Part shown: piece after piece, positions 10,705 through 21,931 of the stretch
Position numbering within the stretch: position 1 is the first letter of the stretch
How the letters are laid out: every line of letters starts with the position of its first letter
From: Diphasiastrum complanatum
Lineage: Eukaryota > Streptophyta > Lycopodiopsida > Lycopodiales > Lycopodiaceae
Assembly (NCBI GenBank): GCA_029204225.1
Contig: MU831903.1
Coordinates: 33,385 to 97,384, forward strand
Length of the DNA stretch: 64,000 nucleotides
Reading direction: 5' to 3'
Made by a program: the position numbers and the translations under genes
The notes under the pieces: generated by a model
What the model saw: only the letters and a program-made list of their open reading frames with translations
What the model was told of the DNA's origin: nothing
Database searches by the model: none

Positions 10705-11864
10705 TGGTTGGCTTCTATTTACAGTAAGTATTCCATTTTTGGTGATATTTGGATGTTTGATCAAGTTCTAGCATGATTTTGCATTGCTTTGTTGATCAAA
10801 TCTTACTAACCTTTGTTTTGTGAGTTGAACTTGTGGATCAAAAGCATATTTCAGGTCTATTGAAGATCAGAGGCTGAAAAGAAACTATTTTGGATCAGAT
10901 CATAACACCTAATCATTTGTGATTGTGAGGCTTGTGCATATTCAATACTAACAATGTTCTTTTCAATCCTATTGTTGACAATCTCCATTCTTGGATGAAC
11001 ACTCTCCTTAAGTGGATGAAACTTCTCCTTAAGTGGATGACAAATGCTCTTTTGAGTGAGTTGTAATTCTCCTAAAGGCTGAGCAAAGCTCCCATTTGGA
11101 TGAAAGATCCCCTTTTTTGGGTGAACATATTGTAAGCTCCATTGTGAAGAGCATATTGTAAAGATTGTCATCAATTTTGGCATAAATTTTGGTGTACTTT
11201 GTTGAGCATGTAAGTAACTCTCCTTATGTAATTTGATTGGAGCATTTGCTGGAAGGTGTTAACCATTATGCAAGTGTGTTTTCAGGTTCTTAACAGGTTG
11301 AGGAACATTCTCATGTGAAGTGATCTTAGATCTACATCTAAACACCAAGATTTGACAAGATAGTGAAGCTAGTCTTGTGATTCACTAAGTGTGCTCATTC
11401 ATTCACCTCTAAATCTTGTATTTATCACTTGCTGGAGTTTATAAACTTTTAGAAGTGTGGTTTACATGTGGTTTTACAGGTTGAATCAATATCTTAGTGT
11501 GTTGATCATATGTTGATCAAGTTTGTTCATTACTAGGTAATCTTGGCATCCTAGTTTTGGGTATTTTCTAAGAATGCAAGTAACTCTTCACACCATAACT
11601 TGATTTGGTCACTTGCTGGAAAGTTTGAGAGCTTAAGCAAGAGTGTGTTCAGGTTGGTTTGATTTTGTAATCCATTCTTAGTGTGTGCAAAGTGTTGCAT
11701 GTGTTTCAATCTTCCTTTCTATGCTTGGGAACCATCTAGGTTCAAGATAGAAGTGTTTTAGGGTCCTAAATCTTCATAGATATCTTTATCTATCATTTGT
11801 TGAGAGAAAAGTGAGTGCTAAGTGCTTTAGGACAGAACCTAAAAGTTGAAGAAACATTAGAATC
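10705..11864 (+). other. Copia-1 untranslated leader, about 1.16 kb
   Basis: Between the PBS and the gag-pol start lies a long leader with no coding frame in the element's sense. The phrase ACTTGCTGGA(A/G) recurs (near 11428, 11606 and, as TTTGCTGGAAGG, 11247), each time within about 60-80 bp of CAGGTT. This gives the leader a loose repeated structure. The same leader lies in Copia-2 at 33363-34522. Confidence 0.7.
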
Positions 11865-14800
11865 ATGGCTTCCAATGGTGGGATCATGCTAGAGTCTAGT
11901 GAAAGGTTGAGTTCATCAAACTACTCTACTTGGAAAGTGAGGATGGAGTCCTTACTTGAGTTGAATGAACTCATGGACATAGTTGCAGAAATTGAAGAGA
12001 GACCTCTCACACTTCAAGAGCAACAAAGGTTTGATAAGAAGGCCAAAAGGGCTCTTCATATCATTAAAATGAATGTTACAAATGAACTTCTCAAGGAAGT
12101 TGGAAAGTGTCAAAGTGCAAGTGAGGCATGGAATGCCTTAAAGAAGCTCTTTGAATCAAAGTCCACATCTAGGGTATTGACCCTAAGGAGACAAATATTT
12201 TCTAGTAGGCAAAGAGAGGGTGAAAGTGCTCATGCATTTATCTTGAGAGTTAAGTCCCTAAGTGATGATTTAGCATGCATTGATGAGAACATAAAAGATG
12301 GTGAAATAGTCCAAGTTATGTTGAATGGTTTGCTAAATGAACATGCTAACCTTGTGCAAAGTTTTGCCATTCAAAGAGTCTTGCCAAGTGTGGTTGACTT
12401 GCAAGAAATCTTATTGGCTGAAGAACATAGGTTGCAATCAAAGCTTGATGGTGCATCCTTGCAAGGTGGAGGTGAAGAGGCTTTCTTCACAAAAGGCAAA
12501 TTCAAGGGCAAAGGTAAAGGCAAAGGGAAATGGTCCAAAGGTGGTAACTTTGATCATGATGATCACTCTTCCTCTTCCTCTTCTACTAAGAACAATAAGT
12601 CAAAGTTCAAGTGCTTTTATTGTGGGATAAAAGGTCATTTTGCAAATGAATGTTATAAGAAGAAAAGAGAGCAAGGAGAGAGGCAAGGAAATCTTACAAT
12701 AGATGAGGAAGAACATAACACATGTGAATCACTTGTTATGACTTCAAGTTTGTTAGCCAACATAGATGATAATGATCCTTGGTGGATTGATAGTGGAGCC
12801 TCATCTCACATGACAAGACATAAGGAATACTTTACATCCTTATTGTCTTATGAGGGAGAAGGTAACATCATCTACACTGCAAATGATGGTCAATGTGACA
12901 TCAAAGGCATAGGCACTATTCCTATTTCCCTTTCAACAAATAGGAAAGCAAATCTTGAAAATGTTTTGTACATTCCTTCAATCACTAAGAATTTGCTTAG
13001 TGTAAGTCAAATGATTGACAAAGGACTTGATGTGGAGTTCATTGGAGATGCATGTTTGATAAGTAAATGTGGATCCTTGATTGCTCAAGGTAGGAGGCAT
13101 GGTAAACTTTTCAAGCTTGATGCATGTGTGATCTCTAATCATGAAGGATGTATGGCTAGGGAGCAATTGACAAACCAAGAAGTTTGGCACAAGAGGTTGG
13201 GCCATCCCAACTTCAAATCTTTGGAGGTAATGGCAAAGAAAGAGCTTGTTCTTGGTCTCCCTAAAAGTCTTGTTGCAAACAATAGTGTTTGTGAACATTG
13301 TGCCTTGTCCAAATCTCATAGACTTGCTTATTCTAGATCTACTTCTAGATCTAAAGAAGCTTTTCAACTTGTGCATTCTGATATTCATTCTTCTAGTACA
13401 ACTAGCAATGGTGGGGCAAAGATGTATGCAACTTTCATTGATGACTTTAGTAGGTATACTTGGATCTATCTTCTTAAAAGTAAGGATGAAGTGTTTGCTG
13501 CATTTGTCAAGTTCAAGAATGAAATGGAAAACCAATTCAATACAAAGATCAAATGCTTAAGATCTGATAATGGAGGGGAATACACCTCAAATAGGTTCAA
13601 AGACTTTTGTATAGCACATGGGATTAAGAGGGAGATGTCTAGTCCTAGGACTCCACAACAGAATGGAGTGGCCGAGAGGAAGAATAGAACCCTTTGTGAA
13701 TGTGCCAAGGCAATGAGACTACATGCTAATCTTGCTAAGTCTTTTTGGGGGGAAGCTTTAGCATGTGCTAACTATCTATGTAATAGATGGACAAGTGCTT
13801 CCTTGGATGGTAAAACTCCTCATGAGGTTCTTTATGGTAGAAGGCCGAGTGTCAAGCATTGTAGGATCTTTGGATGTACATGTTTTGTCAATATCACACT
13901 TGATGATAGAACTAAAGAAGATCCTTCATCAAAGAAGGGTGTGTTTGTTGGCTATAGTGAAGTAAGCAAGGCTTACAAAGTGTACATTCCTTCTACAAAG
14001 AAAGTTGTCATAAGTAGGGATGTCATCTTTCATGAAGAGAATGTTTCCAATGTTGTTGATGTTGATGTTGATGTGCCTACTAATCATCATGATGTGCAAG
14101 ATGTCTTGGATGAAGATGGAGATGCCACTCCAAAGCAAACTTCAAGGAAGACTCAAAGGCAAAGGGCTAAGCCATCAAGGCTAACCTATGATGAAAAAGG
14201 AAAGCAAGTGGTGGACAACTCTAACTTTGCTTTTCTTACCTCTTTTGATGAACCAACTTGTGTAGGTGAAGCAATTCAAAAGAAGGAATGGATCCAAGCC
14301 ATGGATCATGAGCATCAAGCACTCATCAAAAGCAACACATGGAGGTTGGTAAAGCTTCCAAAGGACAAGAAGGCAATTGGTTGTAAGTGGATCTTCAAGA
14401 TCAAGACAAATCAAGATGGATCAATCAACAAGTACAAGGCAAGGTTGGTGGCAAAGGGGTATGCTCAAGAATATGGTATTGACTATGATGAGACCTTTGC
14501 ACCCGTGGCAAAGATGGTAACTATTCGAATCCTAATCTCTCTTGCAACTCTTTATGATTGGGATATGTGGCAAATGGATGTTACTAATGCCTTCTTGAAT
14601 GGTGATCTTGAAGAAGATATTTACATGGAGCAACCCGAGGGCTATGTTTCACATGATGAGCCTAATCATGTGTGCTATCTCCAAAAGAGTTTGTATGGGC
14701 TAAAGCAAGCACCAAGGAGTTGGTATGCTAAGCTCAATTCCTTCTTACTTTCTCAAAACTTTGTTATGAGTGAGTATGATCATTCTCTCTACTTTAGATT

Positions 14801-15818
14801 GAATGAAAATGATATCACTTTACTTTTGATCTATGTTGATGACATTATCTTAAGTGGTGGTAACAATCTAGATATAGATGAAATCAAGATGGCACTCAAA
14901 AGAGAGTTTGAAATTCAAGATCTTGGTAAACTTCATTATATCTTAGGAATAGAGATTATTAGAACTTCTAAATCTACATTCATATGTCAAGAAAAGTATG
15001 TTAACTCTATTCTAAAAAGGTTTCATATGGAAGATTGTAAAGTTGTTTCTACTCCTATGGAATCAAATGTAAAGCTAACTACAAGAAGTAATGAAAGATC
15101 CTTCAAGGACATTACTCTCTATAGAAAGCTAATAGGATCTCTTATATGGTTAACCATCACAAGACCTGATCTAAGCTTTGTGGTTGGTAAACTAAGTCAA
15201 TTTATGCAAGATCCTAGTGAGGCTCATTGGAAGCTAGGAAAGAGAGTACTTAGATACATCTCGGGATCTAGAGATTTTGGCATCTTGTATGGAGGTACTA
15301 CACCTAACCTTTGTGGATTTTCAGATTCAGATTTTGCAGGTGATCAAATGGATAGGAAGTCAACAAGTGCCTTTGCAATCTATCTTGGAGATGGAGTGGT
15401 CTCATGGCTATCAAAGAAGCAACCAACTATCTCTCTATCTTCTACCGAAGCCGAGTACAAGGCATTAACAACATGCACCAAGGAGATTCTTTGGATCAAG
15501 AGGATGTTATTGGATCTTCACTTGCTGGAACCAGAGAAGACTCCAATCATACTTTGTGATAACCTTTCAGCCCAAAGCTTGGCAAGCAATCCTGTTTTTC
15601 ATGCAAGGAGCAAGCACATTGAGATTGCTCACCATTTTGTGAGAGATCAAGTCATTGCCAAAGAGGTGGAGCTTCAACATGTCTCTTCAAAGGAGTGTGT
15701 GGCTGATATCTTCACCAAACCATTGGGAAAGGACCTATATTTAATGCATAGATCTAATCTTGGAATGTGCTCAAAGACTATGTTGAAACTAGCATCCAAT
15801 GTTGAAGAGGGAGTGTGA
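11865..15818 (+). CDS. Copia gag-pol polyprotein, 1317 aa, intact
   Basis: A single uninterrupted frame encoding all copia functions. Gag (UBN2/DUF4219-like) occupies about residues 1-225, followed by a basic KGKGKGKGKW linker. The zinc knuckle CFYCGIKGHFANEC is near 249-262. The protease active site WWIDSGASSHM is near 306-316, and the pre-integrase HKRLGHPNF near 443. Integrase carries its catalytic residues in HSDIHS, DNGGEY and NGVAERKNRT (about 503-605). RT carries GCKWIFKIK, DVTNAFLNG, LYGLKQAPRSW and catalytic YVDDIIL (near 990). RNase H runs about 1150-1290 (SDSDFAGD, STEAEYKAL, KHIEIAHHFVR, ADIFTKPLG). The ATG is in good context right after the leader. The last codons (VEEGV) are the polypurine tract and the TGA lies inside the 3' LTR. 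It differs from the Copia-2 protein at one visible residue (QAPRS against QEPRS). Confidence 0.97.
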   Translation: MASNGGIMLESSERLSSSNYSTWKVRMESLLELNELMDIVAEIEERPLTLQEQQRFDKKAKRALHIIKMNVTNELLKEVGKCQSASEAWNALKKLFESKSTSRVLTLRRQIFSSRQREGESAHAFILRVKSLSDDLACIDENIKDGEIVQVMLNGLLNEHANLVQSFAIQRVLPSVVDLQEILLAEEHRLQSKLDGASLQGGGEEAFFTKGKFKGKGKGKGKWSKGGNFDHDDHSSSSSSTKNNKSKFKCFYCGIKGHFANECYKKKREQGERQGNLTIDEEEHNTCESLVMTSSLLANIDDNDPWWIDSGASSHMTRHKEYFTSLLSYEGEGNIIYTANDGQCDIKGIGTIPISLSTNRKANLENVLYIPSITKNLLSVSQMIDKGLDVEFIGDACLISKCGSLIAQGRRHGKLFKLDACVISNHEGCMAREQLTNQEVWHKRLGHPNFKSLEVMAKKELVLGLPKSLVANNSVCEHCALSKSHRLAYSRSTSRSKEAFQLVHSDIHSSSTTSNGGAKMYATFIDDFSRYTWIYLLKSKDEVFAAFVKFKNEMENQFNTKIKCLRSDNGGEYTSNRFKDFCIAHGIKREMSSPRTPQQNGVAERKNRTLCECAKAMRLHANLAKSFWGEALACANYLCNRWTSASLDGKTPHEVLYGRRPSVKHCRIFGCTCFVNITLDDRTKEDPSSKKGVFVGYSEVSKAYKVYIPSTKKVVISRDVIFHEENVSNVVDVDVDVPTNHHDVQDVLDEDGDATPKQTSRKTQRQRAKPSRLTYDEKGKQVVDNSNFAFLTSFDEPTCVGEAIQKKEWIQAMDHEHQALIKSNTWRLVKLPKDKKAIGCKWIFKIKTNQDGSINKYKARLVAKGYAQEYGIDYDETFAPVAKMVTIRILISLATLYDWDMWQMDVTNAFLNGDLEEDIYMEQPEGYVSHDEPNHVCYLQKSLYGLKQAPRSWYAKLNSFLLSQNFVMSEYDHSLYFRLNENDITLLLIYVDDIILSGGNNLDIDEIKMALKREFEIQDLGKLHYILGIEIIRTSKSTFICQEKYVNSILKRFHMEDCKVVSTPMESNVKLTTRSNERSFKDITLYRKLIGSLIWLTITRPDLSFVVGKLSQFMQDPSEAHWKLGKRVLRYISGSRDFGILYGGTTPNLCGFSDSDFAGDQMDRKSTSAFAIYLGDGVVSWLSKKQPTISLSSTEAEYKALTTCTKEILWIKRMLLDLHLLEPEKTPIILCDNLSAQSLASNPVFHARSKHIEIAHHFVRDQVIAKEVELQHVSSKECVADIFTKPLGKDLYLMHRSNLGMCSKTMLKLASNVEEGV
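15804..15813 (+). other. Copia-1 polypurine tract, inside the coding frame
   Basis: GAAGAGGGAG immediately precedes the 3' LTR (15814). It is translated as part of the last codons, so the plus-strand primer and the C-terminus overlap completely. Confidence 0.88.
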
Positions 15819-16468
15819 AAATTGTCAACATTTCCTAGCTAGTTTGAGGCCTAAATTGGCTAAAATTGTAAATAGTTTTGGTTCTGGAGTTTTGCACGTG
15901 TGAACCAGGCCACAATGTTTTTATTTACTGTATTTTTTCAGTATGATGAAGTGTCAAACTTCATACCCTTCAAAATGAGACCATTTTGATGTATTTTGGT
16001 CATATAAGCCATTTTTAGCTATTTTTCCTATATAGGGAATATCTAGGGTCAAGTACCTTCTAGAGAGAGGAGAGAGAGTCATCTTCCTCATCCATAAATA
16101 GTAGGGAAGTCGTGGAGAACAGATTGGAGAAACCTTTTGTATGCTTCATTGAGATCAATAGATCATTGTCATTGTTTCTTCCTCCATTGAGAGCATTGTT
16201 GTGTGTATTGTCTTCAAGGTATTGTGTATGATCTTAGGTGCTTTCCAAAAGTGATAGGCTGATGTATTATGGACTGTATAATGCTATTTTGGGCCGCACT
16301 TGATGTTTATGGAAGTTTCCATTTGTGATAAATGCTTTTTGATCAAGTTCTTTGCATTCTAGGTAGCATAGAATGTGTTGCCAATTCCTAGCTTATGTAG
16401 TTTGGAGTGCAAGCATTCAAGCCAATGATCTTGGAGTTTAGATCCACTTAGGATCTGTATTTTTCACA
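15814..16468 (+). repeat. Copia-1 3' LTR, 655 bp
   Basis: Same length and termini as 10038-10692. It contains the gag-pol stop codon at 15816-15818. AGTTT follows directly and matches the left flank. Confidence 0.96.
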
Positions 16469-16740
16469 AGTTTATATCTGCTGCTAAGGTCTGCATATTC
16501 TCACTTATCACGTCCATGTATCCTTTTAGCATGGCTCGCATATCCCCTAGTTCTGCGTTAGAGCCTGTGCCCTCATAGCCTCTCTCGGGCATCTGTGCTT
16601 GGAGCCTTCGTGCATCTTGTGTTTGCGCATTCCTACCTTGTTGAGGTTCAATAGCCTGTATGGGGCGGGGTTCCACTATGGGGTGTGCTCCTATAGCTGC
16701 GATTGGGTGAGTCGAGGGGTGGTAAGTTTGAGATTGGACC
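16469..16740 (-). pseudogene. Gypsy-type gag remnant, upstream part
   Basis: The minus-strand frame at 16464-16676 reads GSNAELGDMRAMLKGYMDVI and is the upstream continuation of the double-knuckle gag at 9390-10037, separated by Copia-1. The Gln- and Glu-rich segment before it (IEPQQGRNAQTQDARR) fits a Gag linker. Near 16737 it abuts a copia relic, so the N-terminal two thirds of gag are missing. Confidence 0.6.
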
Positions 16741-17771
16741 TAAATCAGTCATCGCAAATTCTGATGAAAGCAAAGATTTGGTTTCATGTAGCAACTGATT
16801 TGAATTGCTGATAATTAATGAATCATCAATATATGGGTCTTCATTTGCCAACTTTAAGCACTTGATCTTCATGTTGAATTGACTCTCCACAACATTCTTG
16901 AACTTGAGAAAAATATCAAGTATTAAGTCCTCCCTTTTTAGAAGATAAATCCAACAATATCCACTAAAGTTATCAATGCAAGTCACAAACATCTTTGCTT
17001 TTCCCTTACTCAAAGCACTAGTACAATGTACATCCAAATGTACTAAATGAAAAGGCATCTTAGATCTTGAGCTAGATCTAGAATAAGACAACCTATGTGA
17101 CTTTGACATTGAACAAATCTCACCAATTTGCTTCTTTTCCTTCAAACCACCATGGTTAGATATAACCTATCCATCAAGTTTGTAGAGCTCACCTTTCTCT
17201 TGCCTTGGGCAATTAAAACTCCTTTCTTTTTTATCAAACAAGAATCACCAACAAATTCCACTTTAAGCTCCAGTGTCAAAACCATTTGTGACACACCCTA
17301 AGAACATCTTAGTAATACATTCTTCAAGCTTACAATCCTATTTGTAGGTGAGAGAAAAATAGGAATAGTACCAATGCCCTTGATACTAACTTTACCATGA
17401 TTGGCCATGTTGATGACCTTCTTCTCTCCTTCATAAGGCACGAAAGAAGTGAATTACTCTTTGAGACATGTCATATGAAAGATTTCTTCCCTATCAATCC
17501 ACCATGGATCAATATCCGATAATTGGTTAGTCTAACAAGAAGACGTTAAAAAAGAATCACTTGAATTTTTCTCATCAAGACCATTCTCATCAAAAATGAA
17601 ATTGCCTTGCTTATCTCCTTGATCTCTTTTCTTTTGAAAGCAATCACTAGAAAAATGTCCTTTGATTTCACAATTGAAACATTTTAGCTTTGACCAAGTT
17701 GCAATGATTTGATCTTCTTTAGCACAATTGAAAGTCAACAAATGAATCCAAGAATAAATAAAAAAGGACAC
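16741..17771 (-). pseudogene. Copia relic with integrase-to-RT internal deletion
   Basis: This is an older relative of the Copia-1/2 family on the minus strand. The nucleocapsid at 17532-17771 has the knuckle CFNCEIKGHFSSDC, followed by decayed protease and pre-integrase sequence. An integrase N-half ends at 17145-16648 (SKSHRLSYSRSSSRSKMPFH, FSGYCWIYLL, MKIKCLKLA). The same frame then jumps to an RT piece (YIDDSLIISNS, LLSSEFAMTDLG), so about 400 codons between integrase and RT are gone. It ends at the gag remnant near 16740. No LTR or PBS is found. Confidence 0.8.
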
Positions 17772-17896
17772 ATGATCAACCTACAATATCATGAACTTTT
17801 GCACTCTCTAAGATTGAAACACATAATAGGGGTCGACCCTTTTCTAGCTTGTTGCCCTTAGGTACTCTTGAAGCTACTTGTCGCTATTTAGCAGCA

Positions 17897-18148
17897 TCAC
17901 GATCCTCCAGGAGGGTTGTGGTCATAAGAGAAGGCGTTCATGAGGCTGCTGAATTTGGGATATTCTTCAACGGTTACTTTCTTTGCCACTCCCCGGTCTC
18001 CTTTCTTGTAGAGGACTAGATGACATGCAGCCTGAAGTTTTGTGTGTGAGATTATTGAATAATGCCACATGCGGTATATGAATTCATTGGTGAGCAAATT
18101 GTTGATCCAAACCGCTTGTTGAAGAGACCTAGTTGCAACAAAAACCAC
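17897..18148 (-). other. Unrecognised 83-codon open frame
   Basis: The frame reads SLQQAVWINNLLTNEFIYRM, then KKGDRGVAKKVTVEEYPKF, and ends ...DHNPPGGS. Composition looks protein-like (few low-complexity runs, several Trp and Tyr), but I do not recognise a family. There is no supported start or splice site. It may be a remnant of a captured or host exon; the surrounding 2 kb has no other coding signal. Confidence 0.25.
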
Positions 18149-20066
18149 AAAAACAAGACTAAACTAGAGCATCGTTAGGGTTCAGCGAGGAAGCCCGATA
18201 GATGTTGAGGTAGAAGAATGGATAGAAAGCTTTAGCTCCAACGTTAGAGGAAAATTTGTAGAGCTATGACTCTATCGATCCTGGATGCTTCCCCTGGTGC
18301 TCCTGTCATGTCACACATGGCATGCAATTTTTTACACCATAAGCTCTTGAGCAACATTTTATCTCTTGCATATAACTGCAAACAAACAATGATCTTGTAA
18401 ATCGCATGGGTGTAGATGAAGCCCCTTAATGATGTTTGTCAAAAACCTAGGTCTGTCATGCCCTCGTATCTATAAAAGAATCATTGTTGTCATGCTCGTC
18501 ATCACTCTTGCACTTGAAAAATTTTATGGGTGCCCACGAGAACTATAGGCATTCCTTGTCAATGTCCATGGTTTCCTTGTACCTAGTAGTGTGCAAGGGA
18601 AAATGACCTCAAAGAATGCCAAAATATACACGTAACTGGAACGCAGACCATAAACTGGATTAGTTGCATAGGATTTGGGGACTTCCACTTTTCCCAATCC
18701 AATGTGTACTTTGTTGTTATTGATATGTTTTCAATTGGAGCATCAAACCAAACATAAAAGTCCTAGACTAGCCCATGGATATTGGTAATACATCAGTAAA
18801 TATCCTACTCCTAACAAAGACTTTGGGAGCACGTTGTATGCTAGATAGGATTGTCCATGCTAATGCATGGACCAAGATGAAGACTTTATAGAAATCAATA
18901 TGTATGTACATGAGAATAATAGCTTCAAAAGATGTTATTTAGATTAGCTATATAGCATATGTTTCATGTTCTTTTTGATTCTCGAAAACTAGTAGCACCA
19001 ATTGAAACAAGGGCCAAGTTTAGTAATGTCATTTAACATTCCAAGGTATAGCAAAGATTTATGATCTATGCTCATAGTAAGTACCTTGTAAATGCAAGAC
19101 ACGATGTTCAGTTTTCAAGGCCCATTGTATCTCTACTTTACATCCAGATGTTTTGGAGAGAGTAATCAAACTAGCACATGTCTCTCAAACCTTTCTAGAA
19201 CATGAGCATCTACAAATAAAGTCACAATATAGATAGAATTGGATTTACATTGCATTTATTGGTTGATGTGTAGCCATAAAAGTGAATGTCATTTGGCAAG
19301 ATAAAAGTCAAAGTTGTGATGAAACATTTGAAAACCAAAAAAGTTAGATAATTTTAAGTACCATGAGGTTTTAGAATTAGTCCGTTTAAGATTTTGAAGT
19401 AACTAACATCCAAAATGAAGTTGGCAAATTTATGAGGATTTTCCTTTTGAAAGATGAGTTTTTCATTGCTTGTGGTACCAAAGTTCGCCTAAAGAATGCG
19501 ATTGGCCTGTTGGATCTTTATCCAACATAAACAACATGAACCTTTTTTTGCATGTTAGGGTTCTTATGGGCATAATGACAAAGTTGACACCAAATCTATC
19601 ACTTAACTTGACAAGTAGTCCAATGAGTTGTAGCTATGGCTTCCCATACAAAAGTTGATTGACACAAAAAATATATTTAAGGATATCATATTATAGGACT
19701 TTTGATTTTGAAAATTCTGTGTAGATTTCGCATTCCAAAAAGGCAAAACAATTGCAATCACATAGATGAACCATGGACAAAAAATTCATGATACTAAGAG
19801 ATGGGAACCAAGTTTTTTTTTTTTTTTTGGTGGGGGGGGGGGGGGGGGGGGTTGGGTTGGGGGGGTTTATATTGATATCTATTGATAACTAAGAAAATTA
19901 TTCTACTGATTTTGGTAAAATTTCATCAAACGAGCAAAAATACCCCAATGGAAATATGGCTCCATTTCTATCATGGAAATAAAATAGCTTTGGTTGGCAT
20001 CTTATGTATTAAGTCCACACTCAAAGATTTTGGCCTAGTGTATAACTTAGACTATGGGCCTACTAG
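18149..20066. other. No gene recognised
   Basis: AT-rich sequence with scattered stops in all frames. The only landmark is a homopolymer block at 19816-19867: a T run, then a G run of about 20, then a G/T stretch. Similarity to the LARD-B leader begins near 20067. Confidence 0.5.
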
Positions 20067-21453
20067 ATTGTGCCTTGTTGCTTCTGCACCTTGATTTCTC
20101 CCCTTGTCCCAGCCTGATCTTGATACTTTTCCATCTTGGCTCTTTAAGGTAGGCAAAGATTGAGTACTCCGCAATGCACCTCTCACTTAGCTTGAAGTAG
20201 CTCTTTGAATCAGCCCAAATGTAACCATTGACCTCGTGGAAAGCCAAAGGGTCGCACCAGTTTGATCCGCATCCGAACTATCTCTTCGCGTTTGTTTGAA
20301 GCACCATGTCCGTCGCGCAAAACTTGACTTTCACAATTCCATCACTGGTCAGTTGCCTCACAGTCAAAACAAGAAGTGTACATCGAACTTGGCTTCAAGT
20401 AGCTCTCTTTGAATCAGACACATGCACTCAGAGTTTGCACTAGTCCAATCTCAACGCGAACTGTCCCTTAGCGTCCGTTCGAAGTACCAAGTCTCTCATG
20501 CAAGACTCAACTTTCACAGTTCCTTCATTGATCAGCTGCCTTACACGTAACACAAGCCAACGTACTCATATGTTTCCTCATCATTGCTGGTCTAGAGAAA
20601 GCCTATAACAAACTTTCCTTTCCACAACAAAAACTTGTCAACTTATTAGGTCCAAAGTTCGCCAGTCTCCTCGTCTGAGTATGGCTAGGTCACCTTGAAT
20701 TTGCCCCCATTTTGATCAACTTTCATTCAAAATTTGCCCCAAGAGAGAGGTGTGTGTGATAGTTTCCGTCCACTTATAAAATCAGCTGATCGGACTTAGA
20801 GTAGAGTTCTTCGGACAAAAAGCCTTTCCAACACTTTGCTTCCCATCTGCTAGGATTATGGCTCGATCCAACTTGTTGCCAATCTCTGAAGAGGATCCTA
20901 GTCTTTTCCCCTTTGAGGAAAAACCCAACTGCTACTGGATATCACCCATGCTCAGTGAGTTTCAGTTCCGAAGGTGGCCGTCCCAAAATGAAGACCAACT
21001 ACTCCATAGAAGATCTCCCCTGAAATTGCCCTTTCCAACTTTTGACTTCCTGCTTGCGTCTGGTGGGCGTTGTCGCAAACGAAACTAACCCAAGAAACAG
21101 GCTAGCCATCCATCCTTTGCAAACCTTGAGTCGTTTCGTTGTCGTTCACGTGTGAGTACTTGAACTGCAAATCCGCCCCATAGATTCTGTAGTCCTCTTT
21201 GTTTGATGGTATCAGCCTTCAAAAGAAAAGGTTCATCAGCTCCTTGTATCACAAGCAATCATGCAAACCAGGCAAAGCACGAGTACTAAGACTCATCACG
21301 AATACATACAAGTAAGACACTCAGGCAGGTTTACTAACAAGTAACAAAGACAAGGTCCCCCTTTGAGATGGTCCTGCCAACGGACCTCTGCCTGGTCGCG
21401 CCCATACAAATCGATCACGGAATCAGCCACATAGGACACCCCTCCAACTATCC

Positions 21454-21839
21454 GTGCTTTCACCATTAAGCAGCACATTGCCTCAGTCACGCCCCACCAC
21501 TTTTTGGACGATAGCCCTTATAGCTAAACGATTGGCAGCTATCCCGCACCGGCAGCTAACCACCCGTGCTTTACACCCGAATTCAAGCAGCATCTCTGTA
21601 TCAATGGTTAACCAGTACAATTCGAATATGTCGCCTCGCACCCCACAAGGTACAGACCATGCTTTCACCTCCCTAGGCAGCACTTTGCCTCATCCGTCCT
21701 ACGTGCAGACAACGCTAGGCCCGAACCGCGAGAACTGACCGTGCTTACACCTCAAGGGCAGCACCTTGACTCATCAAGTCCCCCGTTCTACCGACCACCC
21801 CGACCGTGGACGCACCCGTGCTTACACTGTGGGCAGCAC
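21454..21839 (-). ncRNA. Five-hairpin leader block, copy in LARD-B
   Basis: On the minus strand five stem-loops of the form GTGCTGCY, 6-14 nt, AAGCACGG occur in a row, with intervals of about 75, 81, 90 and 117 nt. The same 386-bp block recurs in TRG-A (35681-36066) and twice in the chimeric element (59246-59631 and 61346-61731). It lies shortly after the PBS in genomic RNA, where packaging and dimerisation signals sit in LTR retroelements. That role is inferred. Confidence 0.55.
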
Positions 21840-21917
21840 CTTGCACAACAGTTGTCTTGATGAACCCCAAACCGTGGCCATTTTCGTGAGATCCGCATAG
21901 CTGACCGGCCAGTCGGT

Positions 21918-21929
21918 GCTCTGATACCA
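21918..21929 (-). other. LARD-B copy 1 PBS (tRNA-iMet)
   Basis: GCTCTGATACCA is the reverse complement of TGGTATCAGAGC. Two bases (CA) separate it from the LTR start at 21932. Confidence 0.9.
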
Positions 21930-21931
21930 CA

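Larger units (their letters stand above)
10033..16473 (+). mobile_element. Copia-1, complete Ty1/copia element with TSD
   Basis: The element occupies 10038-16468 and is flanked by the direct repeat AGTTT (10033-10037 and 16469-16473). Both LTRs are 655 bp and differ at about five positions by eye. PBS, a single gag-pol frame and polypurine tract are all intact. It sits in antisense orientation within a decayed gag. Everything needed for autonomous transposition is present. It is nearly identical to Copia-2. Confidence 0.97.

Noticed and set aside
12978-13708. Antisense frames of up to 185 codons within the copia gag-pol genes (also 31519-32249)
   Set aside because: Mirror frames of the integrase coding region in both copies; conserved only because the sense protein is.
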